This document shows positions 1 through 4,898 of a stretch of 5,270 nt of DNA, piece after piece. The stretch covers positions 1 to 5,270 of the forward strand of contig JAEWGR010000120.1 of the NCBI GenBank assembly GCA_023388195.1. Direction: 5' to 3'. The stretch comes from Bacillota bacterium (GTDB lineage: Bacteria > Bacillota > Negativicutes > Sporomusales > Sporomusaceae). The translations under genes and the position numbers were made by a program. The first letter of the stretch is position 1. Each line of letters starts with the position of its first letter. The notes below the pieces were generated by a model. It saw only the letters and a program-made list of their open reading frames with translations, made no database searches and was not told the origin of the DNA.

Positions 1-762
1 CCTATGGGGCATATTCAAGAGCGTATCCGGGAAAATTCGCGGGATATTGTAAAGTACCGCCATGCAGCTAAATTTGTTCCTGCCGGCCAGAGCACCCAGA
101 TGATTATCGGGGCTACGGCCGACACCGATTACCAAATTCTGAATCTGACAGAAAACCTGTACAAAAGATACAAGCTGAAGCGTGTTTTCTTTTCCGCCTA
201 TATGCCGGTAACTGGCGACAGCCTCCTGCCAGCCCTGGACACCACCCCGCCGCTGTGGCGGGAACACCGGCTTTATCAGGCCGACTGGCTGCTCCGGTTT
301 TACGGGTTCGCCGCTGACGAACTACTTGATCAGCAGCAGCAGAGCTTCAATCCCTATTTGGATCCTAAATGCAACTGGGCCCTGCATCACATGGATGCTT
401 TCCCGCTGGAGATTAACCGGGCCTCTTACCGCGACCTGCTGCGGATACCAGGCATCGGTGTAACCAGTGCCCAGCGGATAGTAGCGGCCCGGCGGACAAC
501 CTCCCTCCAGTTTGACAACCTGAAAAGGCTGGGTGTTGTCCTCAAACGGGCACAGTATTTTATCACCTGTGCCGGTAAAACCGCCGCCGGCATAAAGATC
601 ACCCCCAATACCATGCTCCGCTCTTTACTGTCGGCAAAAACTCTGGAACTGTATCACTCGCAATTTATCAGCCAGCCGGAACAGCTCTCACTCTTTAACC
701 AGCCGGCACAGCTCCCTTTACCACAGGAGGCCTGGCAGCAATGCATACCGAGTCTGATCTGA
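1..762 (+). CDS. Putative DNA modification/repair radical SAM protein, C-terminal part (5' truncated by window edge)
   Basis: The frame is open from the first base, so the start and the radical SAM CxxxCxxC half lie upstream. About 253 residues remain, against roughly 420 for the family as I recall it. Numbering from the Met at position 4, residues 23-36 (KFVPAGQSTQMIIG) and 59-70 look like late strands of the radical SAM barrel. Residues about 138-165 form a helix-hairpin-helix element (INRASYRDLLRIPGIG core), a non-specific DNA-binding fold. Residues 227-231 read QLSLF, the consensus bacterial sliding-clamp-binding pentapeptide, in a Pro/Gln-rich tail. The family (TIGR03916 type) is known from its constant pairing with a DUF4130 protein, sometimes fused to a uracil-DNA-glycosylase-like domain, and that partner follows here with a 22-nt overlap. 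A role in DNA repair or modification is inferred from the HhH element and this linkage; the reaction is unknown. The family call is firm and the function is not. Confidence 0.9.
   Translation, partial: PMGHIQERIRENSRDIVKYRHAAKFVPAGQSTQMIIGATADTDYQILNLTENLYKRYKLKRVFFSAYMPVTGDSLLPALDTTPPLWREHRLYQADWLLRFYGFAADELLDQQQQSFNPYLDPKCNWALHHMDAFPLEINRASYRDLLRIPGIGVTSAQRIVAARRTTSLQFDNLKRLGVVLKRAQYFITCAGKTAAGIKITPNTMLRSLLSAKTLELYHSQFISQPEQLSLFNQPAQLPLPQEAWQQCIPSLI
682..696 (+). other. Candidate beta-clamp-binding motif (QLSLF) in the radical SAM protein
   Basis: Codons 227-231 (counting from the Met at position 4) encode QLSLF. It sits about 20 residues from the C-terminus in a segment rich in Pro and Gln, probably disordered. 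The consensus clamp-binding peptide of bacterial DNA polymerases, MutS-type and other repair proteins is QL(S/D)LF. The match is exact and lies in the usual place, a flexible tail. Binding is inferred from the peptide alone. Confidence 0.6.
725..730 (+). promoter_or_regulatory. Ribosome binding site of the DUF4130 gene
   Basis: AGGAGG lies ten bases before the ATG at 741 and inside the 3' end of the radical SAM coding region. It fixes the start and the overlap of the two genes. The spacing is slightly long but usable. Confidence 0.7.
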
Positions 763-1568
763 TTTACTGCTATGACGGCAGCTTCGACGGTTTATTATGC
801 TGTGTGTTTGAAAGTTACGAAAAAAAGGAAATTCCTCTGGACATACTGGTAGCCGCCGCCGCGCCGCCGCTGCTTTTTTCTGCCAAAACAATTCCGACTG
901 ACAGCCAAAAAGCCGGCCGGGTACTAGCCTCCATTCCCCGGAAACTGGGCCGGCCGGCGCTGGATTTCGTGCAGCAAGCCTTTTTAACCTGTTTTGGGCA
1001 AAAGGAGTTGTATATCCTGCTCTTTTTGCGGCTTGGTTACCGTCACGGCCCAGCGGTGATGAATATGCTGACCGACAACGTGGTGGGCACGCTCGGCAAA
1101 GCAGTAAAGCATTTAGAGCGGGAAAGTCATTTGTTTAAAGGCTTCCTGCGCTTTTCGATTGTTAACAACGTCCTTGTCGGTGAAATCGAACCCAAAAACT
1201 ATGTACTGCCGCTGCTGTTGCAGCATTTTTGTGAACGGTATCCGGAGGAGCGTTTTTTGATCTATGACAAAACCCATGGCATGGGCCTGGTGTATCAGCC
1301 CTACCGGTCTGCCATCATACCGATTGACTCGCTTGAGCTGCCGGCAGCCAATGCGGAGGAGCAAAAGTTTCGCGAACTCTGGCAATTATTTTACGATACC
1401 ATCGCGATTGAAGGGCGGTATAATCCAACCTGCCGTCAAAGCCATATGCCCAAACGGTACTGGGCCTGCATGACAGAGTTCGGCAACAGGCAAAAAAAGG
1501 CCCGGCCGCAGCTACCTGACGTCGGCCGGACATTATTGGGCAGCCCTGAACAGGAAAACTTGCCCTGA
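741..1568 (+). CDS. DUF4130 protein, partner of the radical SAM DNA-repair protein
   Basis: This 275-residue protein matches the 'probable DNA metabolism protein' family (TIGR03915/DUF4130) found next to the radical SAM protein above. Recognisable signatures are YDGSFDGLL at residues 11-19, ERESHLFKGFLRF at 126-138, HFCERYP at 162-168, LIYDKTH at 173-179 and NPTCRQSHMPKRYW at 228-241, the last being the characteristic end of the DUF4130 domain. Residues 242-275 are a charged, non-conserved tail. In other lineages a similar domain is fused to a UDG-like glycosylase; no such domain is attached here. No signal peptide or convincing membrane helix is seen, so it should be cytosolic. The ATG overlaps the upstream gene by 22 nt and has AGGAGG at 725-730, ten bases ahead, so the two genes are co-transcribed and probably translationally coupled. 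The family call is strong; the biochemical activity is unknown. Confidence 0.9.
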   Translation: MHTESDLIYCYDGSFDGLLCCVFESYEKKEIPLDILVAAAAPPLLFSAKTIPTDSQKAGRVLASIPRKLGRPALDFVQQAFLTCFGQKELYILLFLRLGYRHGPAVMNMLTDNVVGTLGKAVKHLERESHLFKGFLRFSIVNNVLVGEIEPKNYVLPLLLQHFCERYPEERFLIYDKTHGMGLVYQPYRSAIIPIDSLELPAANAEEQKFRELWQLFYDTIAIEGRYNPTCRQSHMPKRYWACMTEFGNRQKKARPQLPDVGRTLLGSPEQENLP

Positions 1569-1581
1569 TATTTTCTTGATG

Positions 1582-1620
1582 AAGGCGGTTTATTCCCCGG
1601 TTCCCGGCTGAGCCGCTTTT
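1582..1620 (+). terminator. Weak possible terminator after the DUF4130 gene
   Basis: AAGGCGG (1582-1588) can pair with CCGCTTT (1613-1619), including one G-U, over a 24-nt loop and with only a short T run. It lies just past the DUF4130 stop and overlaps the 3' end of the convergent MFS gene. The 21-nt gap between the two stops holds nothing stronger. Confidence 0.2.
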
Positions 1621-2774
1621 ACCGGCTCGCCCGCCCTGGTTCCAAGGGCAAATAACAAAATTCCCAGACAGACGATAAGGCCGGCCACACTGTACATTGC
1701 CCCATAATCCCAATACTCACCGACAATTCCCAGAATTACGGCCCCGGCTGTAATCCCCACATCCATAAAAGAAGTAAAAAAGGCCAGGGCGCTCGCCCGT
1801 TCATGAGGCAGCGTCCGGTCGACCACAAAGGCATTCAACGCCGGCATAAATGCGCCAAAACCCAGGCCAAAGCACGCGCCAATCAGTACCAGTAACCGTA
1901 CATCAGCTAAAAAAGACAACAAAAATGTAGCCGCCGCCAACAGGGTTAGAAAAGGCAGAATCACTTTGCGCCGGCCATAGCGATCAGATAATTTGCCGGC
2001 AATCACCCGGCTTATTAACGTAAAAATCGCATAGGTGGTAAAAAATATGCCAAAGCTGGTTATTCCCTGCCGGGGGGCATATACCGGCAAAAAGGTGATT
2101 ACCGCCCCGTAGGCAGTCGCCGCCGCCAAAAAGGTCAGCGACGCAACAAGTACCGCCGGCTGACGGCCAACAGCCCAGATGCTTACCGCCTGCTGCCGTG
2201 TTGCCGGCGGTTTAATCTCATCTACAAAGCAAGCAGCCGCAAACGCAGCCCCGGCGGTAATAACCGAATAAAGAAATAACCGGGAAAAATCATGAGTACC
2301 TGTAATAATCATGGTGCCCCAGGCCGGGAATAAAGCCATGGCCACCACATTGGCCACACCATAAATACCCATTACCTCGCCCCGGCGTTGGGCCGGAGCC
2401 AGATCAGCCACATAAGCAAACGCGGCTGCCAGGTAACTGCCATGGGCAATGCCATGGAGTATTCTCAGCACATATAAGGGAACAACAGTCTGTATCTGAC
2501 TATAAAGCACAAACAACAGGGCAAACAGACCCGCCCCGAACAACATCATCTTCTTGCGGCCATAACTATCGGCCTGTTTGCCGAAATAGGGGCGCAGTAT
2601 GACCGATGACAGGGTAAAAAGACCCACAACGATCCCGATCTGGCTTGTCGTCCCTCCCAAACCGGCTACAAATTGCGGTATGGTCGGCAGCAGCAGGTAG
2701 AAACTGCCGAAATAGAAAAAACCGGAAAGACATATCATGATAAAATTTCTTGACAGCAAACTAAAATCACTCAT
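1590..2774 (-). CDS. MFS transporter (12-TM, probable drug/small-molecule efflux)
   Basis: The protein is 394 residues, a normal length for a 12-helix major facilitator. Hydrophobic segments run through the whole chain. The motif A loop appears twice: GKQADSYGRKK at about 65-75 (TM2-TM3) and GKLSDRYGRRK at about 260-270 (TM8-TM9), marking the two six-helix halves. A motif B-like RILHG with Arg104 is in TM4, and a glycine-rich TM5 segment starts near GIYGVAN at 137. The start is the ATG at 2774, because GGAGGAGAGG ends six bases upstream; an in-frame ATG at 2831 lies inside the regulator gene and lacks this support. It overlaps the MarR gene by 8 nt and should be translated from the same mRNA. 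Linkage to a MarR regulator favours proton-driven export of a toxic compound. The substrate cannot be read from the sequence; sugar or siderophore transport is not excluded. Confidence 0.92.
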   Translation of the reverse strand: MSDFSLLSRNFIMICLSGFFYFGSFYLLLPTIPQFVAGLGGTTSQIGIVVGLFTLSSVILRPYFGKQADSYGRKKMMLFGAGLFALLFVLYSQIQTVVPLYVLRILHGIAHGSYLAAAFAYVADLAPAQRRGEVMGIYGVANVVAMALFPAWGTMIITGTHDFSRLFLYSVITAGAAFAAACFVDEIKPPATRQQAVSIWAVGRQPAVLVASLTFLAAATAYGAVITFLPVYAPRQGITSFGIFFTTYAIFTLISRVIAGKLSDRYGRRKVILPFLTLLAAATFLLSFLADVRLLVLIGACFGLGFGAFMPALNAFVVDRTLPHERASALAFFTSFMDVGITAGAVILGIVGEYWDYGAMYSVAGLIVCLGILLFALGTRAGEPVKAAQPGTGE

Positions 2775-3237
2775 CTTTTTCCTCTCCTCCGCTATGATCC
2801 ATTTCGGTTTCCGCTTCGGCTGCCCAGTCAATTGCCGTCTGGCCTGTTATCTGCATTAACCGCAGCAACAAACTCTTCTCCGCCCCGGTAAGCTTAGTTG
2901 TTAACATATTTGACCACTGGGCTTCAATGGCAATGATTTCCGGATAGATTGCCTTAGCCTTGGCAGTAGGGTATAAACGGGCTGTCCGTTTATCATGTAT
3001 ACAAGGTTCTTTATAAATAAACCCGTTTTCTTCAAGCTTTGCCAAACCCCGGGTAATATTGCTTTTATTTAGATGAACTAATGGTAATAGCTTATCCTGC
3101 GTTATGCCTTCATTTTCACAGATATGAATAATAAACATATGCTGACTCGTGTTGATTCCCAATGCTTCAAACTTTTTATCCAGATAGATCTTGCTAAACC
3201 GGTCTGTAATCGCAATCCATTTATATAATTTGCCCAT
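2767..3237 (-). CDS. MarR-family transcriptional regulator
   Basis: The protein is 156 residues, typical of MarR. Helical residues 1-40 should form part of the dimer interface. Residues about 46-72 (ITQDKLLPLVHLNKSNITRG core) form the winged-helix HTH, with LNKSNITRGLAKLEENG as recognition helix and following turn. DKRTARLYPT at 82-91 is the beta-wing with the conserved D-x-R. The remainder is the C-terminal dimerisation helices and a short acidic tail. ATG 3237 is chosen because AAGGAGG sits six bases upstream and the protein then aligns with the usual MarR start. The frame stays open upstream to 3363, but that would cover the promoter -10 and the operator-like repeats. The gene is first in an operon with the MFS transporter and is probably an autorepressor released by a ligand. 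I see no conserved Cys in an OhrR-like position, so thiol sensing is not indicated; Cys40 and Cys79 are the only cysteines. Confidence 0.93.
   Translation of the reverse strand: MGKLYKWIAITDRFSKIYLDKKFEALGINTSQHMFIIHICENEGITQDKLLPLVHLNKSNITRGLAKLEENGFIYKEPCIHDKRTARLYPTAKAKAIYPEIIAIEAQWSNMLTTKLTGAEKSLLLRLMQITGQTAIDWAAEAETEMDHSGGEEKDE
2781..2790 (-). promoter_or_regulatory. Ribosome binding site of the MFS gene
   Basis: On the minus strand GGAGGAGAGG ends six bases before the ATG at 2774. It lies within the last codons of the MarR gene. It decides the MFS start and, with the 8-nt gene overlap, suggests translational coupling. Confidence 0.75.
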
Positions 3238-3243
3238 CGGCTG

Positions 3244-3250
3244 CCTCCTT
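3244..3250 (-). promoter_or_regulatory. Ribosome binding site of the MarR gene
   Basis: The minus strand reads AAGGAGG with six bases between it and the ATG at 3237. This strong site fixes the regulator start against the longer upstream frame. Confidence 0.85.
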
Positions 3251-3302
3251 TCCTGACTTTCTAAATCATTATGTCCGTTTCGCACCATCGTTAAATGCAC
3301 AA

Positions 3303-3334
3303 TTACGGGCGCAACAAACAATTTGCGAGCGCAA
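3303..3334. promoter_or_regulatory. Candidate tandem MarR operator (two 12-bp palindromes 20 bp apart)
   Basis: On the plus strand 3323-3334 reads TTGCGAGCGCAA, a palindrome with 5-bp arms and a 2-bp centre. Positions 3303-3314 read TTACGGGCGCAA, the same element with one arm degenerate. The starts are exactly 20 bp apart, about two helical turns, so dimers bound to both would face the same side. They lie just downstream of the predicted transcription start of the marR operon, where a bound repressor would block initiation or early elongation. Symmetry and position are seen directly; binding by the adjacent MarR protein is inferred. Confidence 0.6.
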
Positions 3335-3340
3335 CCACTT

Positions 3341-3368
3341 ACCCAAAGTATACTCATGCTCATTGGGT
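3341..3368. repeat. Inverted repeat across the marR promoter spacer and -10
   Basis: On the minus strand ACCCAA (3368-3363) and TTGGGT (3346-3341) are complementary 6-bp arms 16 bp apart, flanking the -10. Inside them AGTATACT (3354-3347) is a perfect 8-bp palindrome that contains the -10, but the two symmetries have different centres. This could be a second regulatory site or chance. Confidence 0.3.
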
Positions 3369-3376
3369 TTTGTCAA
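3347..3376 (-). promoter_or_regulatory. Sigma-A promoter of the marR-MFS operon
   Basis: On the minus strand the -35 is a perfect TTGACA (3376-3371). After an 18-bp spacer the -10 is TATACT (3352-3347), five of six matches to TATAAT. Transcription should start near 3340, giving a leader of about 100 nt before the MarR ATG. The -35 lies only one base past the U-tract of the upstream terminator. Confidence 0.85.
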
Positions 3377-3377
3377 G

Positions 3378-3442
3378 AAAAATACACCCCGCTAATGCAG
3401 AGCTGCCACCAGGGCGTCTACATTAACGGGGTGCTTTTTTTC
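3378..3442. terminator. Intrinsic terminator of the deacetylase gene, probably bidirectional
   Basis: Arms at 3385-3397 (CACCCCGCTAATG) and 3421-3433 (CATTAACGGGGTG) pair over 13 positions. The one non-Watson-Crick position is a G-U wobble in the minus-strand RNA but a C-A mismatch in the plus-strand RNA, so folding favours minus-strand transcripts. On the minus strand the stem is followed by TATTTTTC (3384-3377), suited to end the deacetylase mRNA 12 nt after its stop. On the plus strand it is followed by eight T (3435-3442), so it may also stop antisense transcription. The 23-nt loop is larger than usual. Confidence 0.85.
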
Positions 3443-3445
3443 ACT

Positions 3446-4657
3446 TTATCTGAGTAACTGGTCGGCATAAACCAGCCTGATGCCGGCGGCTTCTATCTCC
3501 GGAATCATTTCCCTTACGGCAATGACCGAGTTGGGACGGGCATGGCCAATCACGGTCACACTGCCATTTCTCCGGGCCATGGCAATGGCTGTCCGCAGCT
3601 GCTTTTTAATTAACTCAATGTCAGAACTATTATCCAGAAACAGCTCATTTTCGCCGGTTCGCAGACCAAGCTGTCTGGACACCTCGGCCGCCACCGTTTT
3701 ACCGCTGGTCCGGCTGTCAACAAAAAACAGATTATGGGCTTTAATAACCCCTAATACCGTTTTCATTACCTGCCTGTCGGCAGTTGCCTTTGATCCCTGA
3801 TGGTTGTTGACGCCTTTGAGACCGGGGATAGAAGCAATTGCCTTTTCCACCGTCTGTTTAATTTCCGCCTCGGTCATATTGACAGTAATGACTGTCGGCT
3901 CTGTTTCTTCCGCTGCCGACAACGGCTCCAGCGGCAAATGCAGCATCACTAAATGACCGGCGCTGAGAGCGGCCGAGGCCGCCTCCGTACTATACTGGCG
4001 ATAAGGCAACACGGCAAACGTAATGGGCCGCCCCATATTGGCATATTCAGCAATTGGTCCTCTTATATAACCAAAATCATCAATTATGATTGCCATTTCA
4101 CCGGTGCCGGACTTGGCCTCCGGTTTAGGCTTAGCCTGGGGTGCCGGCTTTTTTTCCTGCAGAACATAGAGCCTGTCTGTCACTAAGGTCAGGGGTTCAC
4201 TGTTTAACATATCCTTGATACCAACATCAATACGCACAACCGGCATGCCATTATAAGTATCCGGTTCTGTGACGATTACCTTGCCGCCCGCTTTGGCAGC
4301 CAGCGGGGTTAAGGCCTGCTCCACTGCTGCCGGTGAGATTGTGGCCGGCAGCCTGATAAGCATACTCCGGCTATGCCAGCGAATGAGCCCCTCCACCCCT
4401 GTGCGGGGAACCTCCTGCCTGGCTTCTTTCAGCATTTCCGGCTCCACCTTGACACCGGCCAGACCCGCATCAACGGCCCCATGAATTTTATTGGCTGTAT
4501 CGGTAAAGTCCAGGACCACACCGGCCCCGGTCTTCTCCAGCTCATAGCCAGGTGTTGGCTGGGCCGGCGGCTTGCCTGCCTGATAAAAGATAACGACGGC
4601 AACAAGTGCTGCTGCCAGCGCCAGTATCCATTTAAGATTATTGCTTTTTTTGGCCAT
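3446..4657 (-). CDS. Divergent polysaccharide deacetylase family protein (COG2861/YibQ type), membrane-anchored
   Basis: The protein is 403 residues. A basic start (MAKKSNNLKW) and hydrophobic residues about 10-26 form an N-terminal membrane anchor or uncleaved signal, placing the rest outside the cytoplasmic membrane. Residues 38-168 are an accessory region I cannot assign. Residues about 169-184 are a Pro/Lys/Ala linker. The divergent NodB-like barrel covers about 188-400, with the DD pair in IIDDFGY (D193, D194), HLPLEP at 240-245, NNHQGSKAT at 284-292, FFVDSRT at 311-317 and GHARPNS at 371-377. Family members are presumed to act on envelope glycans, but no substrate is established; in Enterobacteria the gene neighbours envC. 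The ATG at 4657 has AAGGAG seven bases upstream, whereas the earlier in-frame ATG at 4690 lies at or beside the predicted transcription start. It has its own promoter and terminator, so it is probably monocistronic. The family call is strong, catalysis is not proven. Confidence 0.9.
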   Translation of the reverse strand: MAKKSNNLKWILALAAALVAVVIFYQAGKPPAQPTPGYELEKTGAGVVLDFTDTANKIHGAVDAGLAGVKVEPEMLKEARQEVPRTGVEGLIRWHSRSMLIRLPATISPAAVEQALTPLAAKAGGKVIVTEPDTYNGMPVVRIDVGIKDMLNSEPLTLVTDRLYVLQEKKPAPQAKPKPEAKSGTGEMAIIIDDFGYIRGPIAEYANMGRPITFAVLPYRQYSTEAASAALSAGHLVMLHLPLEPLSAAEETEPTVITVNMTEAEIKQTVEKAIASIPGLKGVNNHQGSKATADRQVMKTVLGVIKAHNLFFVDSRTSGKTVAAEVSRQLGLRTGENELFLDNSSDIELIKKQLRTAIAMARRNGSVTVIGHARPNSVIAVREMIPEIEAAGIRLVYADQLLR

Positions 4658-4664
4658 GGTATTT

Positions 4665-4670
4665 CTCCTT
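4665..4670 (-). promoter_or_regulatory. Ribosome binding site of the deacetylase gene
   Basis: AAGGAG on the minus strand stands seven bases ahead of the ATG at 4657. It selects this start over the in-frame ATG at 4690, which has no such element. Confidence 0.75.
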
Positions 4671-4700
4671 ATTTGTTTGCCTCTATTCATTCCATAAATA

Positions 4701-4730
4701 ATTATATAGTTTTGGGGCCGCTTATGTCTA
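4701..4730 (-). promoter_or_regulatory. Sigma-A promoter of the deacetylase gene
   Basis: On the minus strand TAGACA (4730-4725) is a five-of-six match to the -35. After 18 bp follows a perfect TATAAT (4706-4701). Transcription should start near 4694, leaving a leader of about 37 nt before the ATG at 4657. Confidence 0.75.
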
Positions 4731-4764
4731 CCAGCCAGCTAATGATTGTTAGCCGTATCTGCCG

Positions 4765-4803
4765 CTAACATAAACTTAACATAAAGTTAACACTCCCTTA
4801 AAA
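4765..4803 (+). promoter_or_regulatory. Candidate Pho box (TTAACA-type direct repeats, 11-bp period)
   Basis: The plus strand has CTAACA at 4765, TTAACA at 4776, TTAACA at 4787 and a weaker TTAAAA at 4798, each starting exactly 11 bp after the last. The 5-bp spacers of the first two units are TAAAC and TAAAG. PhoP boxes of Bacillus are TT(A/T/C)ACA repeats separated by about 5 bp, and Escherichia PhoB boxes are also 11-bp direct repeats ending in an AT-rich spacer. The repeat orientation points to the chemoreceptor gene. An alternative reading is a palindrome, TTAAC-N5-GTTAA at 4776-4790. The period is seen directly; the regulator is inferred. Confidence 0.55.
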
Positions 4804-4810
4804 TACCAGA

Positions 4811-4827
4811 GCAGGATAATGCCCTGC
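4811..4827. repeat. Short inverted repeat over the candidate -10
   Basis: GCAGG (4811-4815) and CCTGC (4823-4827) pair across a 7-nt loop that contains most of the -10. It has no T-tract, so it is not a terminator. It could be an operator or chance. Confidence 0.25.
4815..4820 (+). promoter_or_regulatory. Candidate -10 element of the chemoreceptor promoter
   Basis: GATAAT matches TATAAT at five of six positions. It lies 11 bp after the last TTAACA-like unit, the spacing expected when an activator of PhoB/PhoP type replaces the -35. Transcription would start near 4827 with a 5' leader of about 70 nt. A second, weaker possibility is TTTATA (4841-4846) with TATAGA (4864-4869) at 17 bp. Confidence 0.45.
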
Positions 4828-4885
4828 CAAAGACTAACATTTTATAACAAAAGCAAAAAGCAGTATAGAAAAATACGCGAATGAC

Positions 4886-4892
4886 AAAGGAG
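4886..4892 (+). promoter_or_regulatory. Ribosome binding site deciding the GTG start of the chemoreceptor
   Basis: AAAGGAG is followed by six bases and then GTG at 4899. The in-frame ATG at 4881 has only AT-rich sequence upstream and would place this element inside the coding region, so GTG is the better start. Confidence 0.75.
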
Positions 4893-4898
4893 TACAGC

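Noticed and set aside
841..872. GCC/CCG-rich run as a simple repeat
   Set aside because: It encodes an Ala/Pro stretch inside the DUF4130 protein and is too short and irregular to be a microsatellite.
1315..1713. Minus-strand open frame spanning the end of the DUF4130 gene and the end of the MFS gene
   Set aside because: It overlaps two well-supported genes, has no recognisable domain and reads as Arg/Gly/Cys-rich shadow translation.
2775..2831. Longer MFS start at the in-frame ATG at 2831
   Set aside because: It would add 19 polar residues inside the MarR gene and would translate the strong GGAGG element that properly positions the ATG at 2774.
3238..3363. Longer MarR start at the in-frame ATG at 3363
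   Set aside because: It would place coding sequence over the -10 and the predicted leader, ahead of the likely transcription start, and the added residues are unlike MarR proteins. The ATG at 3237 has AAGGAGG at ideal spacing.
4373..4768. Plus-strand open frame opposite the deacetylase N-terminus
   Set aside because: It is antisense to a conserved gene, runs across the deacetylase promoter and has no protein-like signature.
4799..4819. Flagellar sigma-D promoter before the chemoreceptor
   Set aside because: TAAA and a GATAA element are present, but the spacing is far from the required 15 bp and the GCC part is missing.
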